Below, in pieces: positions 53,015-63,024 of a stretch of 64,000 nt of DNA (the first letter of the stretch is position 1; each line of letters starts with the position of its first letter). Origin of the DNA: Kordiimonadales bacterium. Its GTDB lineage: Bacteria > Pseudomonadota > Alphaproteobacteria > Sphingomonadales > Kordiimonadaceae. Location of the stretch: the NCBI GenBank assembly GCA_002401685.1, contig NVTU01000008.1:1-64000 (forward strand), in the 5' to 3' direction. The position numbers and the translations under genes are program-made. The notes below the pieces were generated by a model. The model was not told where the DNA came from, did not search any database, and was given only the letters and a program-made list of their open reading frames with translations.

Positions 53015-53871
53015 GTAAGAAGAGTGTAATGGATAACAGTTTCCTCAAAAATGCAGCGGTGATTGGTTTTCCTATTACCCAGTCGCTTTCGCCTTTGATC
53101 CACGAACACTGGATGGAGGAAGTTGGGATAGTTGGCAGTTACAGTGCGGTTGAAGTTGACCCTGGTGCCTTGGCTGATTTTGTGAAGTCGGCACACGCGA
53201 AAGGCCTATCCGGTTTTAATGTGACCGTGCCGCACAAAACTGAAATTCTGCAGTATCTGGACACGGTTGCGCCGCTCGCGCGTCAAATGGGGGCTGTGAA
53301 TACGGTAAAAATTTCGGCTGACGGCAAGTTGTCCGGATTTAATACCGACGGTATTGGCCTGGTAAACCATTTGAAAGCAAGTGTGCCAGCATTCCCCCTA
53401 GATAAACCTGCGCTTATTCTAGGGGCGGGCGGTGCGGCGCGCGCGGCAGCCTTGGGGTTGCTGACAGAAAAACTACCTATGGTGATGATTGCCAACCGGA
53501 CCCGCGAAAAAGCCGAAAAAATTGCAATAGAGATTGGCCGCGGCCGGATGACCGTTGTAGATTGGGATGAACGGAATGCTGCCGTTGCTGCTGCTGGGCT
53601 TATTGTTAATACGACGGTGCTCGGCATGACAGGCCAGCACCCGCTTGTGCTTGATCTGACGCACGCCGCAAAAGATACGGTTGTCTACGACATTGTTTAT
53701 AAACCACTTGAAACGGATCTTTTAAAAAATGCGAAAAGCTTTGGGCTGAGGACAGTCGATGGCCTTGGTATGTTAGTATTGCAAGGAGCTGCCGCATTTA
53801 AAATTTGGTTCGGGCATGATGTTGGTTTCACGGCTGATTTACGGGCTAAATTGGAGGCACAATTGCCGTGA
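53011..53871 (+). CDS. aroE: Shikimate dehydrogenase
   Basis: AroE reduces 3-dehydroshikimate to shikimate with NADPH in aromatic amino acid synthesis. Motifs: [36 protein letters not shown] with the catalytic lysine, [16 protein letters not shown] and the NADP loop [16 protein letters not shown]. The ATG overlaps the maf stop by four bases. Confidence 0.97.
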   Translation: MSKKSVMDNSFLKNAAVIGFPITQSLSPLIHEHWMEEVGIVGSYSAVEVDPGALADFVKSAHAKGLSGFNVTVPHKTEILQYLDTVAPLARQMGAVNTVKISADGKLSGFNTDGIGLVNHLKASVPAFPLDKPALILGAGGAARAAALGLLTEKLPMVMIANRTREKAEKIAIEIGRGRMTVVDWDERNAAVAAAGLIVNTTVLGMTGQHPLVLDLTHAAKDTVVYDIVYKPLETDLLKNAKSFGLRTVDGLGMLVLQGAAAFKIWFGHDVGFTADLRAKLEAQLP

Positions 53872-54470
53872 TTATTGTTGGCCTAACCGGGTCCATAGGG
53901 ATGGGGAAAAGTGAAACCGCAAAAATGTTTGCAGCCGAAGGGGTGCCTGTTTTTGATGCGGACGCTGCAGTACATAGTCTGCAGGCAAAAGGCGGCGCGG
54001 CGATTGCGCCAATTGAAGCGGTTTTCCCCAGTGTAATTACAGAGGGCGTATTAGACCGAGGAAAATTAGGCGAGATTATTTTCTCGGACACCGAGGCAAA
54101 AGCCACACTCGAAGCGATCATTCATCCGATGGTGGGCGATATGCGCACGGGCTTTTTCCAAAAAGCTAAAACAAATAACGTCCCTTTTGTGGTACTGGAC
54201 ATTCCGCTCCTGTTTGAAACGCACGGTGACAAAGCCTGTCACAAGGTTGTTGTCGCATCAGCACCCGGCGACGTGCAGCGCGGCCGCGTTCTAAAGCGGC
54301 CAGGGATGACTGTCGAAAAATTCGAGAAAATTCTAGGCAAGCAACTGCCAGATGCAGAAAAACGAGCCAAAGCGGACTATATTGTGGAAACGGATAAAGG
54401 CCTTGATTATGCTCGGCAGCAAGTTGCGACCATTGTCAAAACACTGAGGGATATAAGCCAAGATGCGTGA
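53868..54470 (+). CDS. coaE: Dephospho-CoA kinase
   Basis: CoaE phosphorylates the ribose 3'-OH of dephospho-CoA, the last step of CoA synthesis. It starts [22 protein letters not shown] with the P-loop, then [13 protein letters not shown] and [25 protein letters not shown]. The start is GTG at 53868, overlapping aroE by four bases. Confidence 0.97.
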   Translation: MIIVGLTGSIGMGKSETAKMFAAEGVPVFDADAAVHSLQAKGGAAIAPIEAVFPSVITEGVLDRGKLGEIIFSDTEAKATLEAIIHPMVGDMRTGFFQKAKTNNVPFVVLDIPLLFETHGDKACHKVVVASAPGDVQRGRVLKRPGMTVEKFEKILGKQLPDAEKRAKADYIVETDKGLDYARQQVATIVKTLRDISQDA

Positions 54471-55128
54471 GTTGATTTTTGATACGGAAACTACTGGGTT
54501 TGACCCGCTTTCTGGTGACAGGCTGATTGAAATTGGCCTTGTTGAAATGGTCGACCGGTCTCTCACAGGGAATCATTATCATGTGTATGTAAATCCGGAG
54601 CGTGATGTGCCTGAAGGGGCTGTGAAAATTCACGGACTAACCACTGAATTTCTTGCTGACAAACAAGTATTCTCGGAAGTGATGGACGAGTTTCTCGAGT
54701 ATATCGGGGATGATAGTGTGCTGGTTGCCCACAATGCTGATTTTGATATGAGGTTTATCAATTGGGAACTAGAACACGCCGGGCGACCCATCATCCACAA
54801 AAAGCGCTTCATTGATACGCTGGCGATTGCGCGGACAAAATATCCAGGTGCTGCCAACAGTTTGGATGCGCTCTGCAAACGGTTTTCGATCAACAATGCC
54901 CACCGAACTTTGCACGGCGCATTGCTCGATGCTGAGATTTTGGCTGAAGTATATATTGAGCTGCTTGGTGGCCGCCAAGGTGGCATGGATTTGTCGGTGA
55001 TTAAAGAAGCGCGGGCCATTGTTGAGAAGAAAAAACGGGAACATCGCCGGTTCCCAGCCAGTGCTGAAGATTTAGTCGCGCACACGGAATTTCTGAAAAA
55101 GCTCAAAGATCCTATCTGGAACCAGTGA
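54463..55128 (+). CDS. dnaQ: DNA polymerase III epsilon subunit (proofreading exonuclease)
   Basis: The 3'-5' exonuclease of the replicative polymerase. Exo I is [24 protein letters not shown], Exo [20 protein letters not shown] and Exo [21 protein letters not shown], so all DEDDh residues are in place. It overlaps coaE by eight bases. The C-terminal region (about residues 185-221) is the likely alpha-binding segment. The coaE-dnaQ pair beside the origin is typical of alphaproteobacteria. Confidence 0.97.
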   Translation: MRELIFDTETTGFDPLSGDRLIEIGLVEMVDRSLTGNHYHVYVNPERDVPEGAVKIHGLTTEFLADKQVFSEVMDEFLEYIGDDSVLVAHNADFDMRFINWELEHAGRPIIHKKRFIDTLAIARTKYPGAANSLDALCKRFSINNAHRTLHGALLDAEILAEVYIELLGGRQGGMDLSVIKEARAIVEKKKREHRRFPASAEDLVAHTEFLKKLKDPIWNQ

Positions 55129-55139
55129 AGGAGATGCTT

Positions 55140-55751
55140 GTGAGAAAGATTACCACACTCGAAGCGCTTGAGGCTCTATACGGCGATCCCGTTGTGAACG
55201 CCGTTAAAAAAGAAACTCGCACTCTTACACCTGAGTATCGCCGCTGGATCGAAAGTTCAAATTTCTTTGCTATTGCCAGTATTGGCGCAAACGGCGTTGA
55301 TTGCTCTCCGCGCGGTGACGCCTCAGGGCAGCTATTCCGGGTTTTGGATGACGAAACGATTGCGGTGCCGGACCGGCGCGGTAATAACCGACTTGATACA
55401 CTAAAAAACATCGTTGCTGACCCGCGTGTCTCGCTGCTATTTCTTATTCCAGGTATCAATGAAACCTTGCGTATTAGGGGCCGAGCTACACTTACCGACG
55501 ATCAGACGCTGCTCGAGAGTTTTGACATGGGCGGCAAAAAACCAGCAGCGGTTATTTTGATCGAGATTGATGCTGTGTATTTCCAATGTGCCCGCGCCTT
55601 GAAACGGGCGCGATTATGGGAACAGGGTGCGCAGCGCACCAAAGGTGATGTGCCAACGGCAGGTCAAATGGTCGCTAGCGCCATCGCAGGATTTGACGGC
55701 GACGCTTATGATAGCGTTCTAGACGAGCGGCAAAAAACTACGCTTTATTAG
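55140..55751 (+). CDS. PPOX-class FMN-dependent flavoprotein (pyridoxamine oxidase fold)
   Basis: The GTG at 55140 has AAGGAG six bases upstream; the track GTG at 55125 is less likely. The 203-residue protein has the split-barrel features FFAIASIGANGVDCSPRGDASGQLFRVLDDETIAVPDRRGNNRLDTLKNIVADPRVSLLFLIPG, as in the MSMEG_1061-type subgroup of the pyridoxamine 5'-phosphate oxidase superfamily. The substrate is unknown; it is not PdxH. Its end overlaps the convergent lepB stop by four bases. Confidence 0.85.
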   Translation: MRKITTLEALEALYGDPVVNAVKKETRTLTPEYRRWIESSNFFAIASIGANGVDCSPRGDASGQLFRVLDDETIAVPDRRGNNRLDTLKNIVADPRVSLLFLIPGINETLRIRGRATLTDDQTLLESFDMGGKKPAAVILIEIDAVYFQCARALKRARLWEQGAQRTKGDVPTAGQMVASAIAGFDGDAYDSVLDERQKTTLY

Positions 55752-56506
55752 TCAATATAATCGAAGAATCGACCGAACGGGATGCCAAGCGGGCAGGTGA
55801 TGTCTTTGCCTTGATCGCAATCATAAAGGCTGAACGTTGTGATGCCCGCACGGCCAACCAGATACTCATGTTTTACGTATCCAATGGTACCCGGCCCACG
55901 CGCCCTGCTGTCTTGGCTTCCGTCCCGGTTATCACCCATCATAAAATAGTGTCCGGCGGGCACCTTGAACCGGTTTGTGTTATCCATACGCGCGCGGTCA
56001 GATTGCTCGTAAATGCGGTGAACCACACCGTTCGGAAGGGTTTCGTCATATTCTTTTACTGAAATAGAACGACCATTATAGTTGGTATAATTGACATCGC
56101 GAACAAACGCTCGTTCAACCATTTTGTTGTTGATATAGAGGCGCCCGGATATCATTTGTACGGTATCACCTGGTAGGCCAATAACGCGTTTAATGAAGGC
56201 TTCATTCCCGATATTTGCAGGAACAAAAACGGCTACGTCGCCGCGCTTTGGTATGCTGCTTAGGGCGCGGTCCGTAAAGATAAATTTTGGCTCAAAAAGC
56301 ACGCTGTACCGGTTATAGCCGTATGCATACTTGGAAACGAACAGCCGGTCCCCGACCTCAAGCGTTGGCTCCATACTGCCGCTGGGGATATGAAAGCTAC
56401 TCCAGCCAAAAGTGGTAAAGACCAGAAAGAAAACCACAACAAAGAGAATGTCTTTCAACAGGGATTTCACAGTGGTTTTTTGATTTTTTTCTAGTTTTTT
56501 TGCCAA
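55748..56506 (-). CDS. lepB: Signal peptidase I (copy 1)
   Basis: It cleaves signal peptides on the outer face of the inner membrane. One N-terminal membrane helix (DILFVVVFFLVFTTFGWSSFHI) leads to the catalytic serine in PSGSMEPTLEVGDR; the lysine base is in FIKRVIGLPGDTV, and GDNRDGSQDSRA is the last box. All catalytic residues are present, so it should be active. It follows the second copy (56519-57319) by 12 bases on the same strand. Confidence 0.96.
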   Translation of the reverse strand: MAKKLEKNQKTTVKSLLKDILFVVVFFLVFTTFGWSSFHIPSGSMEPTLEVGDRLFVSKYAYGYNRYSVLFEPKFIFTDRALSSIPKRGDVAVFVPANIGNEAFIKRVIGLPGDTVQMISGRLYINNKMVERAFVRDVNYTNYNGRSISVKEYDETLPNGVVHRIYEQSDRARMDNTNRFKVPAGHYFMMGDNRDGSQDSRARGPGTIGYVKHEYLVGRAGITTFSLYDCDQGKDITCPLGIPFGRFFDYID

Positions 56507-56518
56507 AACATGGAGACC

Positions 56519-57319
56519 TTATTCAACGATATTAAAAAAGCGACCGAACGGAATACCTAAGGGGCAAGTAACCTCTTTGCCTTGATCACAATCATAAAGA
56601 CTGAAAGTTGTGACATCTGCGCGGCCAACAAGATACTTGTGCGCGATATAGCCCATAGCTCCGTAGCCTTTAACCCGACTGTCACCACTACCGTCCCTAT
56701 TGTCGCCCATCATAAAATAATGGCCTGCAGGCACAACAAACTTGCCAGTATTATCATAGGTGCTTGCATCGGACCGTTCGTAAATGCGGTGCTCGACGCC
56801 GCCAGGCAGCGTCTCGATATATTCTTTAGCAATAATATCGTGTCCTAGATAACTGGTATAATGAACATCACGCGCAAACTTTCGCGGCACCATTTCACCG
56901 TTTATATATAGGCGGCCACGGGTCATTTGAACGGTATCACCCGGCAACCCTACTAGACGTTTGATAAAATCCGTGTCGTCTAAGTAAGGCAGAGTGAAAA
57001 CCACGACATCACCACGCTCCGGAACGCTGCTTACAACATGCGCCTCCGGCAAAGCCTCAGGATCAAAGGGAACACTGTACCGGCTGTATCCGTAGGCGAA
57101 CTTTGATACAAAAATGCGGTCACCTACCTCAAGCGTGGGTTCCATGCTGCCGCTTGGGATGTGAAAAGCACTCCAGGCAAAAACTGTGAAGATAAAGTAG
57201 AAAACTATTATAAAGCCAATATCTTTTAAAAGTGTCCGTAGATCGCTTTTTTCACTCTCGTTAGGTGTATTGGTTTCTATCGTGTCGGGAGAGGTATGTT
57301 CCTCTGGCTGGTCGCTCAT
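56519..57319 (-). CDS. Signal peptidase I (copy 2)
   Basis: The paralogue has the same layout: helix DIGFIIVFYFIFTVFAWSAFHI, PSGSMEPTLEVGDRIFVSKFAYGYSRYS, FIKRLVGLPGDTVQMTRGRLYINGEMVPRKFA and GDNRDGSGDSRVKG, ending LYDCDQGKEVTCPLGIPFGRFF. It differs by a longer acidic N-terminus (EEHTSPDTIETNTPNES). Both enzymes share a C-terminal CDQGK..TCPLG disulphide-like segment. It is transcribed first, upstream of copy 1. Confidence 0.95.
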   Translation of the reverse strand: MSDQPEEHTSPDTIETNTPNESEKSDLRTLLKDIGFIIVFYFIFTVFAWSAFHIPSGSMEPTLEVGDRIFVSKFAYGYSRYSVPFDPEALPEAHVVSSVPERGDVVVFTLPYLDDTDFIKRLVGLPGDTVQMTRGRLYINGEMVPRKFARDVHYTSYLGHDIIAKEYIETLPGGVEHRIYERSDASTYDNTGKFVVPAGHYFMMGDNRDGSGDSRVKGYGAMGYIAHKYLVGRADVTTFSLYDCDQGKEVTCPLGIPFGRFFNIVE

Positions 57320-57511
57320 CTTTGTCCCTTATAGGTCGCTGTCTTTTTATATTTATAGGCGTGAGTTTAGTGTGCTGGCGACTATTTGCAAAGGCTGAAT
57401 ATAGTGTCAGGTGGCGCTTTTCAAGCAAGCGAATAGATAACACGTCACACCAATCTTGGTTATTAAGTCCGCCCATCACTAAAAAACTTACATATTTAAT
57501 TGCCGGTCGCC

Positions 57512-57543
57512 CTTGCAGCGTAAGCGATTGAACCCTATATAGG
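57512..57543 (+). promoter_or_regulatory. RpoH-type heat-shock promoter of dnaK
   Basis: CTTG at 57512-57515 and CCTATATAGG at 57534-57543 are separated by 18 bases and match the alphaproteobacterial sigma-32 consensus CTTG-N17/18-CYTATNTNNG at every fixed position. The implied start of transcription is near 57550, giving a leader of about 130 bases before dnaK. The rest of the 361-base gap to the signal peptidase gene shows no gene and no CIRCE element. Confidence 0.85.
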
Positions 57544-57680
57544 CCCTGAAACAAGCTGTCTTTCGATTGTTTTTGAAAGCCAGTTTTATTTAGCATTAAT
57601 GCGACGAAATAGCCCAGGAGGCTGCAATAGGATGCTCTTTGAGGTCCAAAGCAGTCGGCTGCAACCGGATGAGGTAAAAA

Positions 57681-59609
57681 ATGGGTAAAGTTATCGGTAT
57701 CGATTTGGGTACAACAAACTCTTGTGTATCTATCATGGACGGCTCTAAGCCAAAAGTAATTGAAAATGCAGAGGGTGGTCGCACGACCCCGTCTGTTGTT
57801 GGTTTTTCCGACGAAGGCGAACGCCTTGTAGGTCAGCCGGCGAAACGCCAGGCAGTAACCAACCCTGGTGATACGCTTTATGCGATTAAGCGTTTGATCG
57901 GTCGTACATATGAAGACCCGACCACGCAAAAAGATAAAGACATGGTTCCTTACGACATCGTCAAAGCTGACAACGGCGATGCGTGGGTAGAAGCCAAAGG
58001 CGAAAAATATTCTCCGAGCCAGGTATCTGCAATGATCCTTCAGAAAATGAAGGAAACAGCGGAAAGCTATTTGGGCGAAACTGTTGACCAGGCGGTTATC
58101 ACCGTTCCTGCGTATTTCAACGATGCTCAGCGTCAGGCTACTAAAGATGCTGGTAAGATCGCCGGCCTTGAAGTGCTCAGGATTATCAATGAGCCAACAG
58201 CTGCGGCTCTTGCATACGGTTTGGAAAAAGAAGACGGCCACACAATCGCGGTGTTTGACCTCGGTGGTGGTACTTTTGACGTATCGATCCTTGAGATCGG
58301 CGACGGCGTTTTCGAGGTGAAGTCTACCAACGGTGATACCTTCCTCGGCGGTGAAGATTTTGACATGCGCTTGGTTGATTATTTGGCCGACGAGTTCAAA
58401 AAAGATAACACCATTGATCTCCGCAAAGACAAGATGGCTCTGCAGCGTCTTAAGGAAGCAGCAGAAAAAGCGAAGATCGAACTTTCCTCAGCGCAGCAGA
58501 CAGAAGTAAACCTGCCGTTCATCACGGCTGACGCTTCTGGTCCTAAGCACCTTCAGATCAAACTGACACGGGCAAAACTTGAAAACCTTGTGGAAGATCT
58601 GGTTAAACGGACACTTGGCCCTTGTGCGAAAGCGCTTAAGGATGCTGGCCTAACGGCTTCTGATATTGAAAGCGTTGTGCTTGTTGGTGGGCAGACACGT
58701 ATGCCTAAAATTCAGCAGCTTGTGCAGGAATTCTTCGGTCAAGAGCCACATAAAGGTGTGAACCCGGACGAAGTTGTTGCCATGGGCGCGGCTATTCAGG
58801 CGGGTGTTCTTCAGGGCGACGTTAAAGATGTACTGCTTCTTGATGTAACACCACTGTCGCTGGGTATTGAAACGCTCGGCGGTGTGTTCACTCGGCTAAT
58901 CGAACGCAATACAACGATCCCAACAAAAAAAGCTCAGGTCTTTTCTACAGCAGAAGACAATCAGGGCGCTGTGACCATCCGGGTTTTCCAGGGTGAGCGC
59001 GAAATGGCGTCAGACAATAAAATGCTCGGTCAGTTTGACCTTGTTGGTATCCCGCCAGCACCACGCGGCGTTCCGCAGGTGGAAGTAGCGTTCGATATTG
59101 ACGCCAACGGCATCGTTAATGTGACGGCCAAAGACAAAGGCACAGGAAAAGAGCAGCAGATCCGCATTCAGGCATCTGGTGGTCTCTCGGATGACGATAT
59201 TGAGCAGATGGTGAAAGACGCGGAAGCAAACGCTGATGCTGATAAGGCTCGTAAAGAGCTTGTTGAAGCCAAAAACCAAGGCGAAGCGTTGATCCATACT
59301 GCAGAGAAAAGCATCTCTGAGCACGGTGACAAGGTAAGCGCCGAGGACAAAACAGCTATTGAAGCTGCAATGGCTGACTTGAAAACGGCGCTCGAGGGCG
59401 ATGATGTTTCTGACATTGGCGCTAAAACTGAAGCGCTGGCTCAAGCATCAATGAAGCTTGGTGAGCAGATCTACAAAGATAGCCAGGAAGGCGCGGAAGC
59501 ACCAACCGAAGCACAGCAAGCTGACACAGCAGCAAAAGAAGCTGAAGCTGGCGATGACGATGTAGTGGATGTTGACTTTGAAGAAGTCAAAGATGATGAC
59601 AAAAAATAA
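57681..59609 (+). CDS. dnaK: Molecular chaperone DnaK (Hsp70)
   Basis: The ATPase domain begins [19 protein letters not shown], with [20 protein letters not shown] and [34 protein letters not shown]; the substrate domain includes [32 protein letters not shown]. The C-terminus ends [15 protein letters not shown], as usual in proteobacteria. Length (642) is normal. It is driven by a predicted RpoH promoter and followed by dnaJ. Confidence 0.99.
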   Translation: MGKVIGIDLGTTNSCVSIMDGSKPKVIENAEGGRTTPSVVGFSDEGERLVGQPAKRQAVTNPGDTLYAIKRLIGRTYEDPTTQKDKDMVPYDIVKADNGDAWVEAKGEKYSPSQVSAMILQKMKETAESYLGETVDQAVITVPAYFNDAQRQATKDAGKIAGLEVLRIINEPTAAALAYGLEKEDGHTIAVFDLGGGTFDVSILEIGDGVFEVKSTNGDTFLGGEDFDMRLVDYLADEFKKDNTIDLRKDKMALQRLKEAAEKAKIELSSAQQTEVNLPFITADASGPKHLQIKLTRAKLENLVEDLVKRTLGPCAKALKDAGLTASDIESVVLVGGQTRMPKIQQLVQEFFGQEPHKGVNPDEVVAMGAAIQAGVLQGDVKDVLLLDVTPLSLGIETLGGVFTRLIERNTTIPTKKAQVFSTAEDNQGAVTIRVFQGEREMASDNKMLGQFDLVGIPPAPRGVPQVEVAFDIDANGIVNVTAKDKGTGKEQQIRIQASGGLSDDDIEQMVKDAEANADADKARKELVEAKNQGEALIHTAEKSISEHGDKVSAEDKTAIEAAMADLKTALEGDDVSDIGAKTEALAQASMKLGEQIYKDSQEGAEAPTEAQQADTAAKEAEAGDDDVVDVDFEEVKDDDKK

Positions 59610-59637
59610 AGTGGCCGTTAACGCCATTTAAAAAGAT

Positions 59638-59667
59638 CGCCGTCTCTAATTCGCGTTAGAGACGGCG
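59638..59667 (+). terminator. Strong hairpin between dnaK and dnaJ
   Basis: CGCCGTCTCTAA and TTAGAGACGGCG form a perfect 12-bp stem with a six-base loop, 28 bases after the dnaK stop. A T-run is lacking (TCCTGTTATC follows), so it may act as a partial terminator or a processing/stability element that sets dnaK above dnaJ. Confidence 0.6.
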
Positions 59668-59739
59668 TCCTGTTATCTGGCCCCCACTTTACTAGAGCCC
59701 ATCACGAGTTACTTGTGTGAAGGGGCGGAGTAGCCGCAA

Positions 59740-60876
59740 ATGTCGAAGCAAGATTATTATGATTTGCTAGGTATCGCCAAAGATGCCGATGCGGGCACGC
59801 TGAAAAAAGCGTTCCGCAAAGCCGCTATGCAGTATCACCCGGACCGTAACCCAGGGGACGCTACGGCTGAAGTGAAATTCAAGGAAATGGGCGAAGCGTA
59901 CGAGGTTCTGAAGGACCCGGAAAAACGCGCCGCTTATGATCGGTACGGCCACGCAGCCTTTGAAGGCGGCATGGGCGGCGGCGGGCGAGGCCAAGGTGGC
60001 GCTGGTTTCGATTTCTCTGATGTATTCGAAGAGTTTTTTGGTGATTTCATGGGTGGCGGTGGTCAACGTCGGCGCGGCCCTCAGGCTGGGCGTGGCAGTG
60101 ACTTGCGCTTCAATATGGAAATCACTCTTGAAGATGCATTTGCGGGCAAAACCGATACAATCACAGTGCCGACTTCTGTTGGTTGTGAGCCGTGTAGCGG
60201 TTCTGGTGCTGAGCCTGGTTCTCAGCCGGAAGTATGCGGCACCTGTGGTGGGCACGGTAAAGTTCGTGCGAACCAGGGCTTTTTCATGGTGGAGCGAACC
60301 TGTCCAAAATGCCGCGGTGCTGGCAGCATTATAAGCAATCCATGCAAAAGCTGTCGCGGTGCTGGTAAAGTAAACAAAGAGAAAACCTTGCAGGTTAAAA
60401 TCCCGCAGGGCGTTGAAGAAGGCACGCGTATTCGCCTCTCCGGTGAAGGAGAAGCCGGCACCCGCGGGGCATCAGCGGGTGATCTCTATATATTCCTTTC
60501 TATAAAACCGCATCCGCTTTTCAAGCGTGATAGTGACATGCTTTATTGTCAGGTACCGATCCCAATGTCGAAAGCAGCACTTGGCGGGCAAATCGAAGTC
60601 CCGACAATCGGCGGCGGCAGAGCACGGATTAAAATTCCTGACGGCACTCAGTCTGGACGCCAGTTCCGATTGCGCGGCAAGGGAATGCCGGAGCTGAATG
60701 GTGGCTTTGTTGGGGATATGATCATTGAAACGGTGGTTGAAACACCGGTTAACATGACCAAGCGCCAGCGTGAACTCTTGGAGGAGTTTGCCCAAGATGG
60801 CGGCGATACCGTAAGCCCTCGATCAGACGGTTTCTTTACTAAAGTCAAAGACTTATGGGAAGACCTGACGGACTAA
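59740..60876 (+). CDS. dnaJ: Chaperone protein DnaJ (Hsp40)
   Basis: The J domain has the HPD motif in [40 protein letters not shown], followed by a Gly/Phe region ([33 protein letters not shown]). Four zinc repeats are [32 protein letters not shown] and [10 protein letters not shown], then the C-terminal substrate domains. It is a type I DnaJ of 378 residues. It lies 130 bases after dnaK. Confidence 0.98.
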   Translation: MSKQDYYDLLGIAKDADAGTLKKAFRKAAMQYHPDRNPGDATAEVKFKEMGEAYEVLKDPEKRAAYDRYGHAAFEGGMGGGGRGQGGAGFDFSDVFEEFFGDFMGGGGQRRRGPQAGRGSDLRFNMEITLEDAFAGKTDTITVPTSVGCEPCSGSGAEPGSQPEVCGTCGGHGKVRANQGFFMVERTCPKCRGAGSIISNPCKSCRGAGKVNKEKTLQVKIPQGVEEGTRIRLSGEGEAGTRGASAGDLYIFLSIKPHPLFKRDSDMLYCQVPIPMSKAALGGQIEVPTIGGGRARIKIPDGTQSGRQFRLRGKGMPELNGGFVGDMIIETVVETPVNMTKRQRELLEEFAQDGGDTVSPRSDGFFTKVKDLWEDLTD

Positions 60877-60900
60877 ACGCTATAATATTATTGAGAATAA

Positions 60901-60933
60901 GGGGCTGTTCAGAAAATGAACGGCCCTTTTTTT
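60901..60933 (+). terminator. Intrinsic terminator after dnaJ
   Basis: GGGCTGTTC and GAACGGCCC (one G-U pair) form a stem with a seven-base loop, followed by seven T. It is 25 bases after the dnaJ stop. Confidence 0.9.
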
Positions 60934-60962
60934 GTGGTGCTTTTTGGCAAGAAGATAAGACC

Positions 60963-61562
60963 CTATGCCAGATACCCCGATAATAAGAGAGCGAGCTCAT
61001 CGATCAGGGTTTGAGCTTTGTCAGCATCATCTTCCTCAAAGGCAATATCGACGACCGCGGAAACTACAGTTACTGAGATGCGCAGCACGGCTTCTTTTCG
61101 TGCAGCTGGTAGGTTAATGCCTGTTATTTCAAAAGTACGCATGATGAGGCGGGCTAAACTGCTGTCTGTTCCCGGGGTAACTTCTACGAAACTATGCTCG
61201 CGGTTTGCCCAACGTGTTAGCGCTCCAAAGGTTGGGTGCGACCGAGCGGTTTGCCAAAAGCATTGAAGCAATGTTCTGTTGATATGGTCGAACCCAAGCG
61301 CTGGGTCTACCGCACTCTGTTCTGCCAAGACCAGCTCTTCCACTTGCTTGGATGCTTCTGCATAAAGTTGCTCAAGAATATCGTTTTTATCGCGGAAATA
61401 CTGATAGACGGAACCGACAGGGATCTTCGCAGTGTGTGCGATCGCCGTTGTGGTAATATTGCTTGGAAGCGACGAACGCAGTAAGGCGTCTGTCGCAGAC
61501 AGAATGGCTGCAATACGCGCTTTCGCCCGTGCCTGCTTTGGTATTCTTTTTGTTTTTACCAT
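60963..61562 (-). CDS. TetR family transcriptional regulator
   Basis: The N-terminal DNA-binding region is KQARAKARIAAILSATDALLRSS...ITTTAIAHTAKIPVGSVYQYFRDKNDILEQLY, a standard TetR helix-turn-helix ending in the YQYF box. The rest is the ligand/dimer domain. I use the ATG at 61562 (MVKTKR); the track ATG at 61598 would add 12 residues. It is divergent from the beta-helix gene, and a palindrome at 61649-61669 in the gap is a candidate operator. Confidence 0.88.
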   Translation of the reverse strand: MVKTKRIPKQARAKARIAAILSATDALLRSSLPSNITTTAIAHTAKIPVGSVYQYFRDKNDILEQLYAEASKQVEELVLAEQSAVDPALGFDHINRTLLQCFWQTARSHPTFGALTRWANREHSFVEVTPGTDSSLARLIMRTFEITGINLPAARKEAVLRISVTVVSAVVDIAFEEDDADKAQTLIDELALLLSGYLA

Positions 61563-61648
61563 ACTTTTAGTCACAAAATTTAGAGTGCGTCCCTGCATAC
61601 TAGGACCGTGTTAGGTGCCTTGAGTCTAACAATAGCGCAAACCGTTAA

Positions 61649-61669
61649 AAAGTGAAACTGTTTCATTTT
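61649..61669. promoter_or_regulatory. Palindrome, candidate TetR operator
   Basis: AAGTGAAAC-T-GTTTCATTT is a near-perfect inverted repeat (TGAAAC/GTTTCA arms around one base) in the TetR/beta-helix gap. A further TGAAAC...GTTTCC pair occurs near 61707-61733. A TTGACC element, a possible -35 box, follows at 61672. Confidence 0.55.
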
Positions 61670-61776
61670 TATTGACCTTTCACAGGCAATCAGGCAATAA
61701 GAAGGGTGAAACTTGTGTTGATTAACCAGTTTCCTACCGGGAAAACGGCGCATTGTGTTTGGATGATTAGGGGACG

Positions 61777-63024
61777 ATGATGACAAAACTGTTCAGAATG
61801 GTGGCTTTTGCCGTAGCATTTATGTGCTGCGCTTCAGGAACGCACGCTGCGGACACCATTACCATTGATGTATCTGGTGATGTGCAAGAGGCGTTGCAGG
61901 AAGCGCTTATTCTTGCAGAACCGGGCTCGACTATCCTTATTCCGGAAGGAACCTTTCATTTCACTAACGCGCTTTCGCTGGATGTGGCCAACATCACGAT
62001 CAAAGGCGCTGGTATGGATAAAACCATATTGTCTTTCGCTGGGCAAACCAGCGGGTCGGAAGGGTTGCTTATAACCTCTGACGGGGCGTGGCTTGAAGGC
62101 TTTGCAATTGAAGATACGCCAGGTGACGGCATTAAAACCAAGGGTGTCGATGTCATTTCCTTTGTAAAGATACGCGTAGAATGGACCGGTGGGCCAAAAT
62201 CGACCAATGGGGCTTACGGAATTTATCCTGTCGAAAGCCAGAATGTGCTGGTGGACGGTGCTGTGGTGATCGGTGCGTCAGACGCTGGAATATACGTTGG
62301 GCAAAGCCGCAATATCATTGTGCGCAATAGTCGTGCGGAACATAATGTTGCGGGTATCGAAATTGAAAATTGCTATTTCGCTGATGTGTATAATAACGTC
62401 GCGACCCATAATACAGGCGGCATTTTGATATTCGATATGCCGAACCTGCCGCAAAAAGGCGGCCATTCAATTCGGGTTTTTAATAATAAATCGATCGATA
62501 ATGATGTGCCTAACTTCGCCCCTGTAGGCAACATTGTGGCCGGCGTACCGCGCGGTACGGGCATTATGGTGATGTCAAACCGCGACGTGGAAGTGTTCGG
62601 CAACGAAGTAAGCGGAAATGCTTCGGTTAATATGTTAATTGTTGCATATGCCGACGCATACGATGACCCAGACTTTAACCCACTACCGCAGAATATATAC
62701 ATTCACGACAATATTTACGGCCGTGGTGGTTGGGATCCGGACGGTCTCGCGAAAGAGCTAATCGCTCCAAAAACAGGCCTTCCAGTACCTGATATTATCT
62801 GGGACGGTGCCGTTGACGGTGTATGGTCTGCTTTTTTTGGACCAGATAGCGATGATGCTCTTCATATCAAGGAAGCCGAAGGCACAACTTTTGCCAGCCT
62901 CGAATATGTTTATGATCTGATCGTTCCGTGGGACGCTGATATCAACCGAGATATCACGGATTATCCTGGGTCGATTGCACCGCGCGCGGCTATAATCCTG
63001 CCTCAGGATAAAGGCAGCAAATAA
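61777..63024 (+). CDS. Secreted parallel beta-helix protein (TIGR03805-like)
   Basis: A signal peptide (MMTKLFRMVAFAVAFMCCASGTHA) precedes about 390 residues with repeated short strands and turns (DVANITIKGAGMDKTIL, SQNVLVDGAVVIGASDAGIYVGQSRNIIVRNSRAEHNVAGIEIENC, YNNVATHNTGGILIFDMP), typical of a right-handed parallel beta-helix of the NosD/pectate-lyase-like type. From memory it matches a family found next to SO2930-type di-haem cytochromes. Its stop overlaps the next gene's start (TAATG). The start may be the second ATG (61780), better spaced from GGGG. Confidence 0.85.
   Translation: MMTKLFRMVAFAVAFMCCASGTHAADTITIDVSGDVQEALQEALILAEPGSTILIPEGTFHFTNALSLDVANITIKGAGMDKTILSFAGQTSGSEGLLITSDGAWLEGFAIEDTPGDGIKTKGVDVISFVKIRVEWTGGPKSTNGAYGIYPVESQNVLVDGAVVIGASDAGIYVGQSRNIIVRNSRAEHNVAGIEIENCYFADVYNNVATHNTGGILIFDMPNLPQKGGHSIRVFNNKSIDNDVPNFAPVGNIVAGVPRGTGIMVMSNRDVEVFGNEVSGNASVNMLIVAYADAYDDPDFNPLPQNIYIHDNIYGRGGWDPDGLAKELIAPKTGLPVPDIIWDGAVDGVWSAFFGPDSDDALHIKEAEGTTFASLEYVYDLIVPWDADINRDITDYPGSIAPRAAIILPQDKGSK

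Noticed and set aside
57320-57680. CIRCE operator upstream of dnaK
   Set aside because: No TTAGCACTC-N9-GAGTGCTAA-like repeat is present; the gap has an RpoH promoter instead.
57261-58241. 326-residue minus-strand ORF over the dnaK promoter and 5' end
   Set aside because: It crosses the predicted RpoH promoter and the dnaK ATPase domain on the other strand and has no domain of its own.
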